DNA from: Elusimicrobiota bacterium
GTDB lineage: Bacteria; Elusimicrobiota; Elusimicrobia; UBA1565
NCBI GenBank assembly: GCA_016212885.1
Contig: JACRDO010000133.1
Span: forward strand, 1 to 64,000
Direction: 5' to 3'
Length of the DNA stretch: 64,000 nucleotides
In this document: positions 34,193-43,539 of the stretch, one piece after another
How the letters are laid out: each line of letters begins with the position of its first letter
Numbering within the stretch: position 1 is the first letter of the stretch
The notes under the pieces: generated by a model
The model's input: the letters and a program-made list of their open reading frames with translations, nothing else
Databases searched by the model: none
Told to the model about the DNA's origin: nothing
Made by a program: the position numbers and the translations under genes

Positions 34193-35142
34193 TGTCAGAC
34201 TTTATTTATTTATTTTATAGGCTTTTTCGTCCGCTGCCCGGATGAGCTGGCTAATGGCCGAAGGGGTGCGGTTGAACATGCGCGCGAGCTCGGTGACCCC
34301 GACCTTGGCCTCGCGCCAGATGCGGTAAATGGCTTCCCGGCGTATGGCGGTCAATTTCCGCCATTGGCCCCGCCCGAGCAGCCTTTCCTCGTCGACGCGG
34401 TGGCGCTGGAGGACATCGGCCAGGATGGCCTTCGCGGCCGCGGCTGCGACCGGGGCGTCCGCGGCCGGCGGCAGATCTCCAACGGTCTTGCGGACAGATT
34501 CCGCGAACTCTAGGTCGCCGATGAAAAGGCTGGCGTGGGAGGGAAGCGAGATTCCCCCCTGCTTTGCGCGCTCTTTGATGAACTTGAGGTAGAGCACGGA
34601 CTGCTTGAGGCGGTTCTTGGCCAGGCGGACGAGCACGGCCTCGGAGTCCACGAGCGGCTCGCGCTCTTCCGCCTCTACAAAGGCCGCGCAGGAGGACCAG
34701 AGGTAGCGCCACGGCTTCTCGCGCAGGCCTTCGCGCACCGGCGTCAGGTGCACGTAGCCGGTCAGATCGAGCAGGCACTTCTCCTTGTCGACGAGCAGGG
34801 CCTTGTAGCGGCCCTGGAACACGTGCCCGATGGCGCCATGCTCGAGGTTGAAGTGCTTGGTGTAGGCGGTGTTGAAGCCCTGCATGACCTTCGAGAGGTT
34901 GGGCTGGGAGGTCTCCAGCACGAGGTCCACGGAGCTCTCCATGAGGCAGTAGGCGTAGACCTTCAAGCCAAAGCGTTCCTTATAGGCGCGCAAGAGCTGG
35001 AGGAAGGCGCGGCGATCCTGGTTGCTCAGGAAGATGCTCTGGCGGTTGTTGCCGCCCAGCCGGATGTAGTAGCAGGCGCCTGGGAACTGGATGCGGTTTG
35101 GACGGCCCATAAGGCGAGTGTATCAAACTTTAAAGTCTGACA
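34193..35142. mobile_element. RAYT (REP-associated tyrosine transposase) element with 12-bp inverted ends
   Basis: Perfect inverted ends TGTCAGACTTTA (34193-34204) and TAAAGTCTGACA (35131-35142) enclose a single transposase gene, about 950 bp in all. The left end overlaps the transposase stop codon and the right end lies just upstream of its ATG. No target duplication is obvious. A strong GC-rich palindrome starts 15 bases outside the right end, as REP-like sequences often do near these genes. Confidence 0.82.
34202..35110 (-). CDS. Y1/HUH-type (RAYT) transposase lacking the histidine pair, with a C-terminal HTH
   Basis: 302 aa. Residues 1-150 match the Y1_Tnp fold: GACYYIRLGGNNRQSIF near the start, AYCLMESSVDLVLE near 55, FQGRYKALLVD near 105, and GYVHLTPVREG near 122 with the catalytic tyrosine. 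The family normally has NHVH or NHYH in the second motif; here it is SSVD, so both metal-binding histidines are gone although the tyrosine and surrounding residues are intact. The C-terminal third has a helix-turn-helix (VTELARMFNRTPSAISQLI), as in the longer members of the family. With an intact frame, this looks like either a very recently inactivated transposase or a protein kept for DNA binding. Confidence 0.85.
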   Translation of the reverse strand: MGRPNRIQFPGACYYIRLGGNNRQSIFLSNQDRRAFLQLLRAYKERFGLKVYAYCLMESSVDLVLETSQPNLSKVMQGFNTAYTKHFNLEHGAIGHVFQGRYKALLVDKEKCLLDLTGYVHLTPVREGLREKPWRYLWSSCAAFVEAEEREPLVDSEAVLVRLAKNRLKQSVLYLKFIKERAKQGGISLPSHASLFIGDLEFAESVRKTVGDLPPAADAPVAAAAAKAILADVLQRHRVDEERLLGRGQWRKLTAIRREAIYRIWREAKVGVTELARMFNRTPSAISQLIRAADEKAYKINK

Positions 35143-35156
35143 CATGGAGGCCTAAT

Positions 35157-35201
35157 GACCCGCCGCTCCCGCGTGGCTGACCCACGAAGTGCGGGCGGGT
35201 C
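35157..35201. terminator. GC-rich stem-loop between the RAYT element and the protease gene
   Basis: GACCCGCCGC (35157-35166) pairs with GCGGGCGGGTC (35191-35201) with one bulge, and an inner CGTGG/CCACG pair sits in the loop. It follows the protease gene on the minus strand and could end its transcript; no U-tract follows. A REP-like palindrome is the alternative. Confidence 0.5.
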
Positions 35202-35220
35202 AATCGAATGTTCGACGGAG

Positions 35221-35607
35221 TCACTTCAGGTCTAGTCGCTTTACGTGAACGAGGCGATGACCCATCATGTCCACAGCCGCCTGCGCTTGCTCCAAGACGA
35301 CATAGCCGATCAGGGGTTCGTACTGGCCATCCTTGGGCTCCATTTCCACGAATATGACCTCGCTGAAAATGGGGCGGAATCCTTCGATTTGAATTTGCAC
35401 CGGACCACAAACCGACCCCTTAATCGGCGTCTGATTAGCCATTTCCAACTCGATCTCTGCTAGTTGCTTGAGTTCCCCAAGGCGGTGCCGCCAGGCTGCC
35501 GGCAGGACCATGTGCGATGCGCCGGTGTCGACCAGCGCATCACACTCTATCTTCTTATCTGGGCTGGATGAATTCTCAATTGTAACGAACGACGCAACTC
35601 TCCCCAT
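35221..35607 (-). CDS. Retropepsin-like aspartic protease, clan AA
   Basis: 128 aa from the ATG at 35607, which has a GGAGAGG ribosome-binding site 8 bases upstream; a GTG 9 bases earlier is also in frame. ALVDTGASHMVLP near residue 26 is the D-T-G-A active-site loop with the hydrophobic residues that follow it in bacterial retropepsin-like proteins. LIGYVVLEQAQAAVD near the C-terminus matches the hydrophobic-hydrophobic-Gly pattern (usually LLG) before the last strand. Such small enzymes act as dimers. There is no signal peptide, so it would be cytosolic. Substrates are unknown; similar stand-alone genes are common near mobile DNA, as here. Confidence 0.83.
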   Translation of the reverse strand: MGRVASFVTIENSSSPDKKIECDALVDTGASHMVLPAAWRHRLGELKQLAEIELEMANQTPIKGSVCGPVQIQIEGFRPIFSEVIFVEMEPKDGQYEPLIGYVVLEQAQAAVDMMGHRLVHVKRLDLK

Positions 35608-35751
35608 CGAAATCACCTCTCCAATCTGCTTGCCCTTCCTCTATTATAGGGCACTTGCAGTCTGTGCGCCAGCCCGTATCCCTGCCGTCGAACGATAGAG
35701 TGGGCCGAACAGCCCATCCCGGCCCCAAAAATATCATACCACGGATTTTGT

Positions 35752-35865
35752 CCTTTTCACCTCGGGCATGACGAACAATTCAGGATCGTCTTCGAGGCGA
35801 TCCGCCAATTGATGGAACCGCCGTCGGAGCCGTGCAAGCAGATAGGGTTCAAGCCGCCGGGCTGA
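35752..35865 (+). pseudogene. 3' remnant of an ORF6N-type gene
   Basis: The plus-strand frame ending with TGA at 35863-35865 reads HDEQFRIVFEAIRQLMEPP and then KQIGFKPPG. This closely resembles the conserved C-terminal tail of ORF6N (KilA-N related, phage antirepressor-like) proteins, which commonly end in DxQF..VF.AIR.LM..P..IGF. Nothing upstream continues the family, so the rest of the gene is lost. It meets the SecA-like gene tail to tail, with 3 bases between them. Confidence 0.6.
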
Positions 35866-35868
35866 CGC

Positions 35869-38800
35869 CTACCGCCCTTCGAGGCCGCGGAAGAGCGGGT
35901 TGCTCAGCTTCGGGGCGTCGCGCAGGACGCTGGCCGCGCGGAGCTGCTCCTGCTCCACCACGTCCTGCCTCATGGTGAGGTACTTCTCTACGGTTTTGTG
36001 GTAGGCGTCCGTGAGCCCCGGGCTCCTCCGGCCGGCCTCGAGCTCCTGGACGTAGGTGTGCAGGACCGCCCAGTCCGCGAGGAGCTTGCCCTGCCTGAGC
36101 GTGATAACCTGCGCCTCGGGGCTCTCGGCCAGCTGGCGCATGATGGGCTCGTCCGCCATCATCCTCTGGAACACCGGGTCCTTCTGCGCGGTCTGCACGT
36201 CCATGACCAGCTTGAAGTTGCGCGTCACGCCCGGCAGTACGCGGCCGAGGTCGATGCGGCCCTGGGACTGGATGTTGTGGACCCCGGACATCTCCTGCGG
36301 GTCTAAGATCAGCATCTCGAATTTCTTGTAGCCGCCGAAGCCGCCCGGCTTGCCGCGCTCGCCCTTGAAGTTCAGGTCCAGTCCCCGGCCGCCCACGCGC
36401 GTGTCGAGGATCAGCACCTTCACCTTGCCCGTGGTCAGGCCGTCCAGGTTCATCTGCCGGCCCACCTGGGCCTGGGGCCGGTTGAGGCGCATGAGCTCCG
36501 CGTCCGAGAACACCATGGCGATGTTCTCGGGCTCAAGCAGGCCGGTCTTGAGCAGGTACTGGCGCACCGCCTTGACCATCTTCGTGTCCGAGACGCTCAA
36601 GACCACCAGGGACTCCCCGTCCGCGGCCCGCACCGTCTCGCCCACGGTCGTGAACTTGCCCGAGGGCCCGGAGTGCAGCTCCAGAGTCGTGTTGGGCGCT
36701 CCGGCCGAGCCCTTGCCCACGATGTCCACCTTGTTGCCGGACATGTAGGAGTAGAACTCCTTGCCCGTGGTCCCCGAGAACCCCACGAACCGGAAGTTGT
36801 GGTTGTCGCGGATCAGGTCGTTCATCGTCACGATCGTCTTGTGCTCGTAGGGGAGGGTCAGGTCCGTGCCGTACTCCAGCTCCCAGTAGCGCCGCGTGGG
36901 CGTGTCCATGGACTCGAACCACTGGCCGTTGTGGATGATGTTGATGCGGCCCGTGATGTTGTCCACGCGGATGTTGGCCGGGTTGTCTAAGTAGCCGCGC
37001 GCCAGGTTGAAGAGCTCGGCGCGCACCCAGCCCGAGCTCTGGCCCGTGGGGCCGCGCGGCCAGATGGCCGAGGGCGCGATCTCCCAGAACATCCGCCACT
37101 TCACGTCCGGCGGCAGGAAGGGGTCGTTTAAGAACTGCTTGGCCAGGTCCCCGGCGTAAACGCGGGCGAGGCCCTTGGTCGTAGGCGTGATCGGCTGCAG
37201 CACCCGCGCCTCCGAGAGGCCGGGCACCTTCGAGAGCGCCCAACTCAGGCCGGTCCACCTCAGCCCGTAGCGCAGGGCCAGCTCGGAGGAGCCCACGCCG
37301 TCGATGCGCCTCTGCCAGATCTGCGCGGCTTTGTCCGCGGTGATCTCCAGGCGCTTGATCTCGGACTGGAAGGCCGCGGGCATGGGCTCCACGCTCAGAC
37401 GCACCATGTCCGCCTCCGGGCCCTTGAAGGCGGAGAGGTTCGTCTTCCAGGCCGCCGCGGTCTGCCGGGAGTCGGCCAGCAGGGTCTCCAGTTGGGCCAC
37501 GACGGCCTGTTTCCTCGGCAGGTCGAAGCGCGAGATGGAGTGGTTCAAGTCCGATATCTTCCCGTTCCACAGGTCCACCTGGACCTGGGCCGAGCCGAGC
37601 TTCTCGCGCATCGCGACCTTCTGGGTCGGCTCAGCCGCGTCGAAGTCCGCGCGGGCGGTCTTGAGCTGGGTCTCGGCCTTGGCGAGACCCTCGTGCGCGC
37701 TCAGTCTCGCGGCCAGCAGGGCCTGGTGCTCCGCGTTCACCGGAGCGTCGAGCATCGTGCGGAGCTTGGCCGCCTGCTGGTTCCAGCGCGTCTGGAGCTG
37801 TTTGGCCGCCTCGACGTAAGGTTCGGCCTTCGGGTCGCTCTGGGCCAGCTTCTGCACGCGCTCCACCAGGTCCTTGCCGGCCGTCTCCAGCCTGAGGGCC
37901 GCCTGCTTCGGGCTCCCGGAGACGACCAGGGCGTCGTCCTGGGTGCGGACAGTCGAGCGCACCATCGAGTACATGTCCTGGCGCATCTTGGAGAAGATCT
38001 CGTAGATCGGGTTCTCGCGGGCCACGGCCTTGTCCACGAGCACCTCGCGCTTGGCCAGCAGCTCGCGCGCCTTCAGCTCCCAGCCCGGGGTCCCTTCTTT
38101 GACCGCCTGCCGGAGGCCTTCGGCGTTCGCCTTGAGCTCGACGCGCGCCTTGGCCGCGCCTTCGGAGAGCTTGAAGGCCTGGGCCTCGTACTCGCGGGCC
38201 AGCTCCGCGTTCCCCTTCCCGCGCGCCTGGGCCGCCATGCGGCGCAGGTTCTTGGCCAGGGCGTCGCCGGAGGGCTGGGCCTGGAGCAGGACCGACTTCT
38301 GGTCTAGGAGCAGGCCCTCCACCTGGCGGATCATGGCCTGCCGGTCCGCGAGCGGGATCGACTTCCGCTCCGTGAGCGCCTTCATCAGGTCCTTGCCAGC
38401 GGCTTCGATCTCCAGCTTCACGGACTGGGCCTGCGGCATCTCGGAAACCAGATTGGTCTGCTTGCCCACGATGTTCTGGATCCTCTGCTCCGCCTTCATC
38501 ACGTCGTACTGGACCGCCGAGTTGTGCAGCTCGCGCAGCTTCATGTCCAACTTCTCGACCACGGAAGCGGCCTCGCCCGGCGCGGCCTTGAGCTCGCTGA
38601 CGAGCTTGCTCAGCGCCTCGGCGTCGGCCTGCGAGAGCTTCTGAGCGCCCTGGCGGTTGAGCCAGCCCCGAGCCCGCTCGAGCGCAACCCCCTTGTTGTC
38701 CGACGGGGTGAAAGCCTTGGACTCCTGCAGGGCCAGGCTGCGGGAGGCCTGCAGGAGGTCCTTCGCGTTCTGGAGCATGGCGGCCCGCGCCGGGCCCTCC

Positions 38801-41800
38801 GGCATGGACTCAGCTGTCGCCTGCATGCGCCGCACCTGCGACTCGACGGAGGTCCGCGCCTCCTGCGGGGCCTTGTTGAACAGGTTCTCCATGCGCTTGC
38901 CCAGGCTCTTGAGCATGCGGTAGCCGGACCCCTCCTTGGAGATGGAGGCCGTGGTCTCGCCGATGGTGAGCGCCGGCTGAAGGGCCGCGCCGTCCATCTC
39001 GTCGCCCAGGATCCAGTAGTCGTCGGTGGTGTTGTGGAACTTGAGCTTGCCCTCGGCGATCTTCGTCTTGAACCCTTCCCAGGTGTCCAGGGTCATCTTG
39101 GTCGCGAGCTTCTTCAGGCTGCGGAACTCCATGCGGGCCTGGGACTCCAGGTTCGACTGGACCGTCAGGAACATGGTCTTCTTGCCGCGCAGGGTGGCGT
39201 CGGCGTCCGCGAAGGGCAGGAGCCCCTCGAAAGCGATCAGGGTCTTGCCCGCGCCGGTCTTCATCTGCAGGAAGGTGCGGACGATCTCGGAGGACTGCGC
39301 GCCGCTGCGCGTGACCGAGTACAGGAAGTACATCAGGCCCTCGAACTGGACAGGCCGCCAGCCCTGCAGGTTCGTCCCTTTCGAGTCTTGGAGCATCCAG
39401 GGCGCGGCCTGGATCTCTTTATAGGCGCCATCGAGCACGGCGAGGTCCGAGGCCGCGAGGTTCGGCTTCTGTGCGTCGATGGTCTTCTTGAGCTCGAGGA
39501 GCAGGCCGCCGAAGTCCCCGGGCTTGGCGGCCTTGGGGCTCTCGCCTGGCTTGAGGATGGCCTCGCCGGCCGAGCGGTTCTGCGCGGCCCAGTCCAAGGT
39601 CCGCCGGAGCATCCCGTCCAAGGTGCGCTGGACCGTCTGGTTCGGGGAGGAGGCGCCGGTGTACTCCGTCTTGAGCGCCTCCAGGGAGGTCTTCACCCGG
39701 GAGACGAAGGTCTCCTGGCGGTTGAAGTACTGGAAGCGCTGCTGGATGGCCTCGAGATAGTCCAGGGTCTTGCCCAGGACCGTGGTCTCGGCAGCTGAGA
39801 GCTGGGCCTTCTTGGCCTCGATCTTGCTGCGGAACTCTGTGAAGAGATCCACGTAGCTCTTCGAGGCGTCGGCGTGCGGGGTGTCCTGGTTGTTCTTCCA
39901 CTGCACGGTACGCTGCATCATCTCCTCGACGGTCTGCGTGAAGGTCTTCGAGGGCGTCGGGTTCTTCCCCAGGGCCTCCACCAAGGCCTTGGCCTTGCCG
40001 GCCACGAGCTGCTCAGACTCCAGGTACGGCTTGAGGATCCGCAGGCTCGCTTCGTACTGGCCCTTGGGGACCGAGGCGGCGCCGTCCTGCTGGGCGCGGT
40101 AGAGGATGCGGGCGACCTCCTCCTGGTGGCGCAGTTGGACCGTGCCGAAGCCGTCGATCTTGCTGCCGGGCTTCGCGTCGAGGATGCTCCCGGCGAGCTT
40201 CGTGTTCTTGACGATGGACTTCTCGAAGAGCCCCTGGGCCTGGTCGCGGACCTCGTCGTTGACGTAGAGCTTGCCGCCCACCATCTGGTTGTCGTTCATC
40301 TGGCTGACTTTGTAGTACTCGAGCGGATTGACGGAGAGCGGGTCCACCTTCTCGCCGCGGCCGGCGCCCTTGATGGCCCCGGGCAGGACCTCCTGGATCG
40401 CCTGGTACTTCATGTTCTTATCGACTTTGAAGTTGCCGTGCTCGCCGGACTCGCCGCGCCAGCGCAGGTTGAATATCCTCTGGGAGATGGGGGTCTGCGG
40501 GTCGTGCTTGAGAGGCAGCTCGGCGGTGTCCGCGGCCGCGTTGGCGATCTTGTCGAGCTCTCCGGCCTTCTTGTACTCCTCGTAGCCCTGCTTGCTGCGC
40601 TGCTGGGCCTGCGCGTGGGCCTCGTACTTGGCCGGGTAGACCGGCAGGGCCAGCCACAGCGGCAGCTCCATGGCCGCCATCCCCGCCTGCTGGGCCCGCA
40701 GGATGCGCCGCTCGATGTTGCTGCCGTCGATGGTGTTGAAGCGGTAGGAGGCCCACTGGGCGGCCGCTCCCGAGCCGTAGCTCAGCGCGTAGTACTTGGC
40801 GATGTTGTCGCCCATGCTCAGGAATGTCGCCGCGGCCGACTGCCAGCCGCCGGCCTTGGCCAGGCCCTCGATGCCGTGCGAGCCGAGCCACCTCGCGGCG
40901 CCGCTCGTGGCGCCGAAGCGCGAGAGGCCCGACTCGGCCAGGGCGCTCGCGTTGCCGACCAAGCCGCGCGTGGCGAGGGAGTCGGCCACCGGGGCCATGA
41001 ACGTTCCCTCGTAGACGCTGGAGGGGATCCCGGCGTAGAGCAGCATCGGGTGCCAGGAATCCGTGGCCCACTTGGCGCCCTGCTGGTAGCCCAGGACGAA
41101 CGCCTCGCCCGCGGTGGCGAAGGCCGAGTGCCCCTTCCCGATCTTCTGCTCGTACATGTGGGTGCCTGCGGCCATGGCGCCGGAGATGGGCCCGGAGAGG
41201 AGCAGGGCGAAGGAGCCCATCCTGGCGGAGGCGTTGACGAAGCGCACCATGCCCCCTTCCATCACCCGCAGTGTCCGGGTGGCGCTGTAGAGCTTGTCAG
41301 CTGCCGGGCTGAGGCTGGAGAGGCGCAGGGCCGTGTGCTCGGCGATCGCGCCTGCGGCGCGCAGGCCGAAGGCCAGGGGGCGGCCGATGTAGGCGATCCC
41401 TTGGACCGCCTTGGCCGCGGTGAAAGCCATCTTGGCGACGCCGGTGAGCGCCGCCGAGGCCACGGGCGCGGCGATGGCCAGCGCGGCGGACCATGCGAGG
41501 GTGTTGATGACGATCCCGGTCCAGACATGGACCTTGGCCACGCTCTGGAGGGTCTCCTGGGTCTTGCGCAGGGAGGCCTGGATCCTCTGCGGGTCGGTGA
41601 TCTTGTTGTCGCCGCCCAGGGTGATGCTGCCGTAGGCGTCCACGGCGTCTGGGTCCATGGCGATGATGGCGGTCCGGGCCGCCTTGAAGTCCCCCCGGGA
41701 GATCATGCGGGCGATCGAGAGGAGCTGGGGCCGGAACTTGCCCAGGGTCTCGCGGTTCTGGAGGTAGCCGCCGGCCGCGTCGCCCTTCCAGAGCTTCGAG

Positions 41801-43443
41801 AGCTTGTTGACGAGCTTCGCGCCGCCGCGGGTCAGCAAGGGGGTCACGCCGCGGTCCTCGTCCTTGGTGATCTTGGCGAGCTGGGGCATCGCCGAATAGA
41901 TCATGTAGTCGAGGCCGACGTCGCCGAGCTGCTTCTGCGTTGACTGCAGGGCGGAGGAGATGAGCCCCATGCCGGTCACGTGGTCCGCGTCTAAGGCCTC
42001 GCCCTCGAGCTTGCGGAAGATCGCCATCAGCTGCTGCAGGCGCTTGCCGAGGATGTCTGCGGCCTTCTTGTAGTCCGCCTTCTCGGCCTCCGAGAGCGGC
42101 GAGTCCTTCAGGGCCTTGCGCAGCGCCTCGGCCTCCGGGGCCTTCTTAAGCCGCCTGAGCACCAGGGCCCCGTTCTCCACGCTCACCTCGAAGCCGAGGC
42201 TCTCGAGCTGGTTGACCGTATGGAAGCGCTGGGTCTCGAGGAAGGTGAGGACCACGTACTTGAAGATGATCTGCTCGTCCGCCTGCATGCCGGAGATCTC
42301 CTCAGGCAGGATGACGTCCCGGCCCTTGAAGGACTCCACGCGGCGGCGATAGCTGAGGAGGTGCTTCTTCGCCTTGTCCAGGTAGGCGTTGCGCTTTTCC
42401 AGCCGGCAGTCCACGAGGTCCGTGTAGTCGCTGACCACGCGGCCGCAGACGCCGTCGTACTCGTTGATCTTCTTCTTGCGGCCCATGGCCGCGAGGTCCG
42501 CCTCCAGTGTCTTGTCCTTGATGAACTGGTCCTCGCGGTACTGCTTGCCCAAAAGCTGCGCCAGGCGCGCCATGCGGTCGATGCGCTCGCCCTTCTCGAT
42601 TTGGTCTACCTGCTCCTGCCGCTGGCAGTAGCTGTAGTAGAGCATCTCGTAGTTGTAGCGGCCCGTCTCCGGGATTTTCGGCGCGCATGGGGGCCGGCCC
42701 TTGTTCATCTTCTGCTGCTGGCGCACCAGGTCGCGGTTGTAGGTGACGACGCCGCCCGTCTCTGCGCACTCCCAATCCTCCCAATCTCCGGAGGCCTCCT
42801 TCTCGGCCTTGAACGTCGGGAACTTCGCCATCGACATCTTAAGCGGCTCGTAGCCGGCGGGCCAGCGCCGGCTGCGGCAGGACATGCTCTTCATCATCCG
42901 GACCGCCACGCCCCGGCGGTCCACGAAGACGAAGTCCTGGTCCGTGTCCACCTGCATGAAGTCCTGCTTGGGCTGCTCGGCCTGCATCACCCCGGTCAGC
43001 AGGGCGTTGAGCTTGGCGCCGAGCATGAACGCATCCTCCGCGTCCGCGCCCGCGACGCTGCCGAAGCGGTCCGTGACGTCCTTGTAGGCCTTCTCCACGG
43101 CCTCGCGCTTCTTGTCCGTGTAGGCGCCGAGCTTGCGGATGTCCTCGAAGGTCTCCTGGTACTCGCCGATCTGCTGCTCGTCGGCCATGAAGTAGCGGTA
43201 GAGGGTCTCGCCTATGCGGGTGAGCTTGCCGGTCTTGGCGTCGAAGACGTAGCTGAGCAGGGGGTCCTTCTCCGACTTGATGACGCCCTTCTGCTTGAGG
43301 AAGGCGAGGGCTTGGGCGGGGTCCGGCGCCGCGGCAACGGGGGCCTTGCTCTCGCCGGCCCAAGCGGAGACGGGCGCCCCGGCGGTCCAGACCAAGGACG
43401 CGGCGAGCAAGCAGGCGAGGAGCTTCTTGAGTGCCAGGGTCAT
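35869..43443 (-). CDS. Signal-bearing 2524-aa protein with a split SecA-like ATPase core
   Basis: The N-terminus (MTLALKKLLACLLAASLVWT, then AGAPVSAWAGE) is a signal peptide. Residues about 640-800 contain several hydrophobic segments. Walker A QMKTGAGKTLIA lies at about 1393-1404 and DEMD (Walker B) at 1481-1484; both resemble SecA (MQTGEGKT, DEVD) more than ordinary helicases. About 700 residues of mostly coiled coil then intervene. The second RecA half has FSGTTGKEFYSY near 2222 (SecA MTGTA..TE..EF), ILDTRVGGRGLDL near 2345 (SecA motif V, T..AGRGTDI) and QSQGRIDLGR near 2392 (motif VI). SecA itself is about 850-900 aa, cytosolic and has no signal. ATP would be available only if the membrane segments return the core to the cytoplasm. 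Function unknown; a translocation motor is one possibility. Confidence 0.8.
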   Translation of the reverse strand: MTLALKKLLACLLAASLVWTAGAPVSAWAGESKAPVAAAPDPAQALAFLKQKGVIKSEKDPLLSYVFDAKTGKLTRIGETLYRYFMADEQQIGEYQETFEDIRKLGAYTDKKREAVEKAYKDVTDRFGSVAGADAEDAFMLGAKLNALLTGVMQAEQPKQDFMQVDTDQDFVFVDRRGVAVRMMKSMSCRSRRWPAGYEPLKMSMAKFPTFKAEKEASGDWEDWECAETGGVVTYNRDLVRQQQKMNKGRPPCAPKIPETGRYNYEMLYYSYCQRQEQVDQIEKGERIDRMARLAQLLGKQYREDQFIKDKTLEADLAAMGRKKKINEYDGVCGRVVSDYTDLVDCRLEKRNAYLDKAKKHLLSYRRRVESFKGRDVILPEEISGMQADEQIIFKYVVLTFLETQRFHTVNQLESLGFEVSVENGALVLRRLKKAPEAEALRKALKDSPLSEAEKADYKKAADILGKRLQQLMAIFRKLEGEALDADHVTGMGLISSALQSTQKQLGDVGLDYMIYSAMPQLAKITKDEDRGVTPLLTRGGAKLVNKLSKLWKGDAAGGYLQNRETLGKFRPQLLSIARMISRGDFKAARTAIIAMDPDAVDAYGSITLGGDNKITDPQRIQASLRKTQETLQSVAKVHVWTGIVINTLAWSAALAIAAPVASAALTGVAKMAFTAAKAVQGIAYIGRPLAFGLRAAGAIAEHTALRLSSLSPAADKLYSATRTLRVMEGGMVRFVNASARMGSFALLLSGPISGAMAAGTHMYEQKIGKGHSAFATAGEAFVLGYQQGAKWATDSWHPMLLYAGIPSSVYEGTFMAPVADSLATRGLVGNASALAESGLSRFGATSGAARWLGSHGIEGLAKAGGWQSAAATFLSMGDNIAKYYALSYGSGAAAQWASYRFNTIDGSNIERRILRAQQAGMAAMELPLWLALPVYPAKYEAHAQAQQRSKQGYEEYKKAGELDKIANAAADTAELPLKHDPQTPISQRIFNLRWRGESGEHGNFKVDKNMKYQAIQEVLPGAIKGAGRGEKVDPLSVNPLEYYKVSQMNDNQMVGGKLYVNDEVRDQAQGLFEKSIVKNTKLAGSILDAKPGSKIDGFGTVQLRHQEEVARILYRAQQDGAASVPKGQYEASLRILKPYLESEQLVAGKAKALVEALGKNPTPSKTFTQTVEEMMQRTVQWKNNQDTPHADASKSYVDLFTEFRSKIEAKKAQLSAAETTVLGKTLDYLEAIQQRFQYFNRQETFVSRVKTSLEALKTEYTGASSPNQTVQRTLDGMLRRTLDWAAQNRSAGEAILKPGESPKAAKPGDFGGLLLELKKTIDAQKPNLAASDLAVLDGAYKEIQAAPWMLQDSKGTNLQGWRPVQFEGLMYFLYSVTRSGAQSSEIVRTFLQMKTGAGKTLIAFEGLLPFADADATLRGKKTMFLTVQSNLESQARMEFRSLKKLATKMTLDTWEGFKTKIAEGKLKFHNTTDDYWILGDEMDGAALQPALTIGETTASISKEGSGYRMLKSLGKRMENLFNKAPQEARTSVESQVRRMQATAESMPEGPARAAMLQNAKDLLQASRSLALQESKAFTPSDNKGVALERARGWLNRQGAQKLSQADAEALSKLVSELKAAPGEAASVVEKLDMKLRELHNSAVQYDVMKAEQRIQNIVGKQTNLVSEMPQAQSVKLEIEAAGKDLMKALTERKSIPLADRQAMIRQVEGLLLDQKSVLLQAQPSGDALAKNLRRMAAQARGKGNAELAREYEAQAFKLSEGAAKARVELKANAEGLRQAVKEGTPGWELKARELLAKREVLVDKAVARENPIYEIFSKMRQDMYSMVRSTVRTQDDALVVSGSPKQAALRLETAGKDLVERVQKLAQSDPKAEPYVEAAKQLQTRWNQQAAKLRTMLDAPVNAEHQALLAARLSAHEGLAKAETQLKTARADFDAAEPTQKVAMREKLGSAQVQVDLWNGKISDLNHSISRFDLPRKQAVVAQLETLLADSRQTAAAWKTNLSAFKGPEADMVRLSVEPMPAAFQSEIKRLEITADKAAQIWQRRIDGVGSSELALRYGLRWTGLSWALSKVPGLSEARVLQPITPTTKGLARVYAGDLAKQFLNDPFLPPDVKWRMFWEIAPSAIWPRGPTGQSSGWVRAELFNLARGYLDNPANIRVDNITGRINIIHNGQWFESMDTPTRRYWELEYGTDLTLPYEHKTIVTMNDLIRDNHNFRFVGFSGTTGKEFYSYMSGNKVDIVGKGSAGAPNTTLELHSGPSGKFTTVGETVRAADGESLVVLSVSDTKMVKAVRQYLLKTGLLEPENIAMVFSDAELMRLNRPQAQVGRQMNLDGLTTGKVKVLILDTRVGGRGLDLNFKGERGKPGGFGGYKKFEMLILDPQEMSGVHNIQSQGRIDLGRVLPGVTRNFKLVMDVQTAQKDPVFQRMMADEPIMRQLAESPEAQVITLRQGKLLADWAVLHTYVQELEAGRRSPGLTDAYHKTVEKYLTMRQDVVEQEQLRAASVLRDAPKLSNPLFRGLEGR

Positions 43444-43452
43444 CGCTCTACC

Positions 43453-43522
43453 CGTCCAAACTTTCCCAACGACGCAGGTTTGGACGTATCGAACCTACGA
43501 CGTCTGGTAAGTTCGATACGTC
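43453..43522. repeat. Double palindrome upstream of the SecA-like gene
   Basis: CGTCCAAAC (43453-43461) pairs with GTTTGGACG (43478-43486). GACGTATCGAAC (43483-43494) pairs perfectly with GTTCGATACGTC (43511-43522). Both loops are 16 bases and the two hairpins share GACG. The layout matches 47034-47103 in mirror orientation. It ends 9 bases before the SecA-like ATG, so it lies in the leader. Confidence 0.8.
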
Positions 43523-43539
43523 GATAGCGTAGCCTCCAA

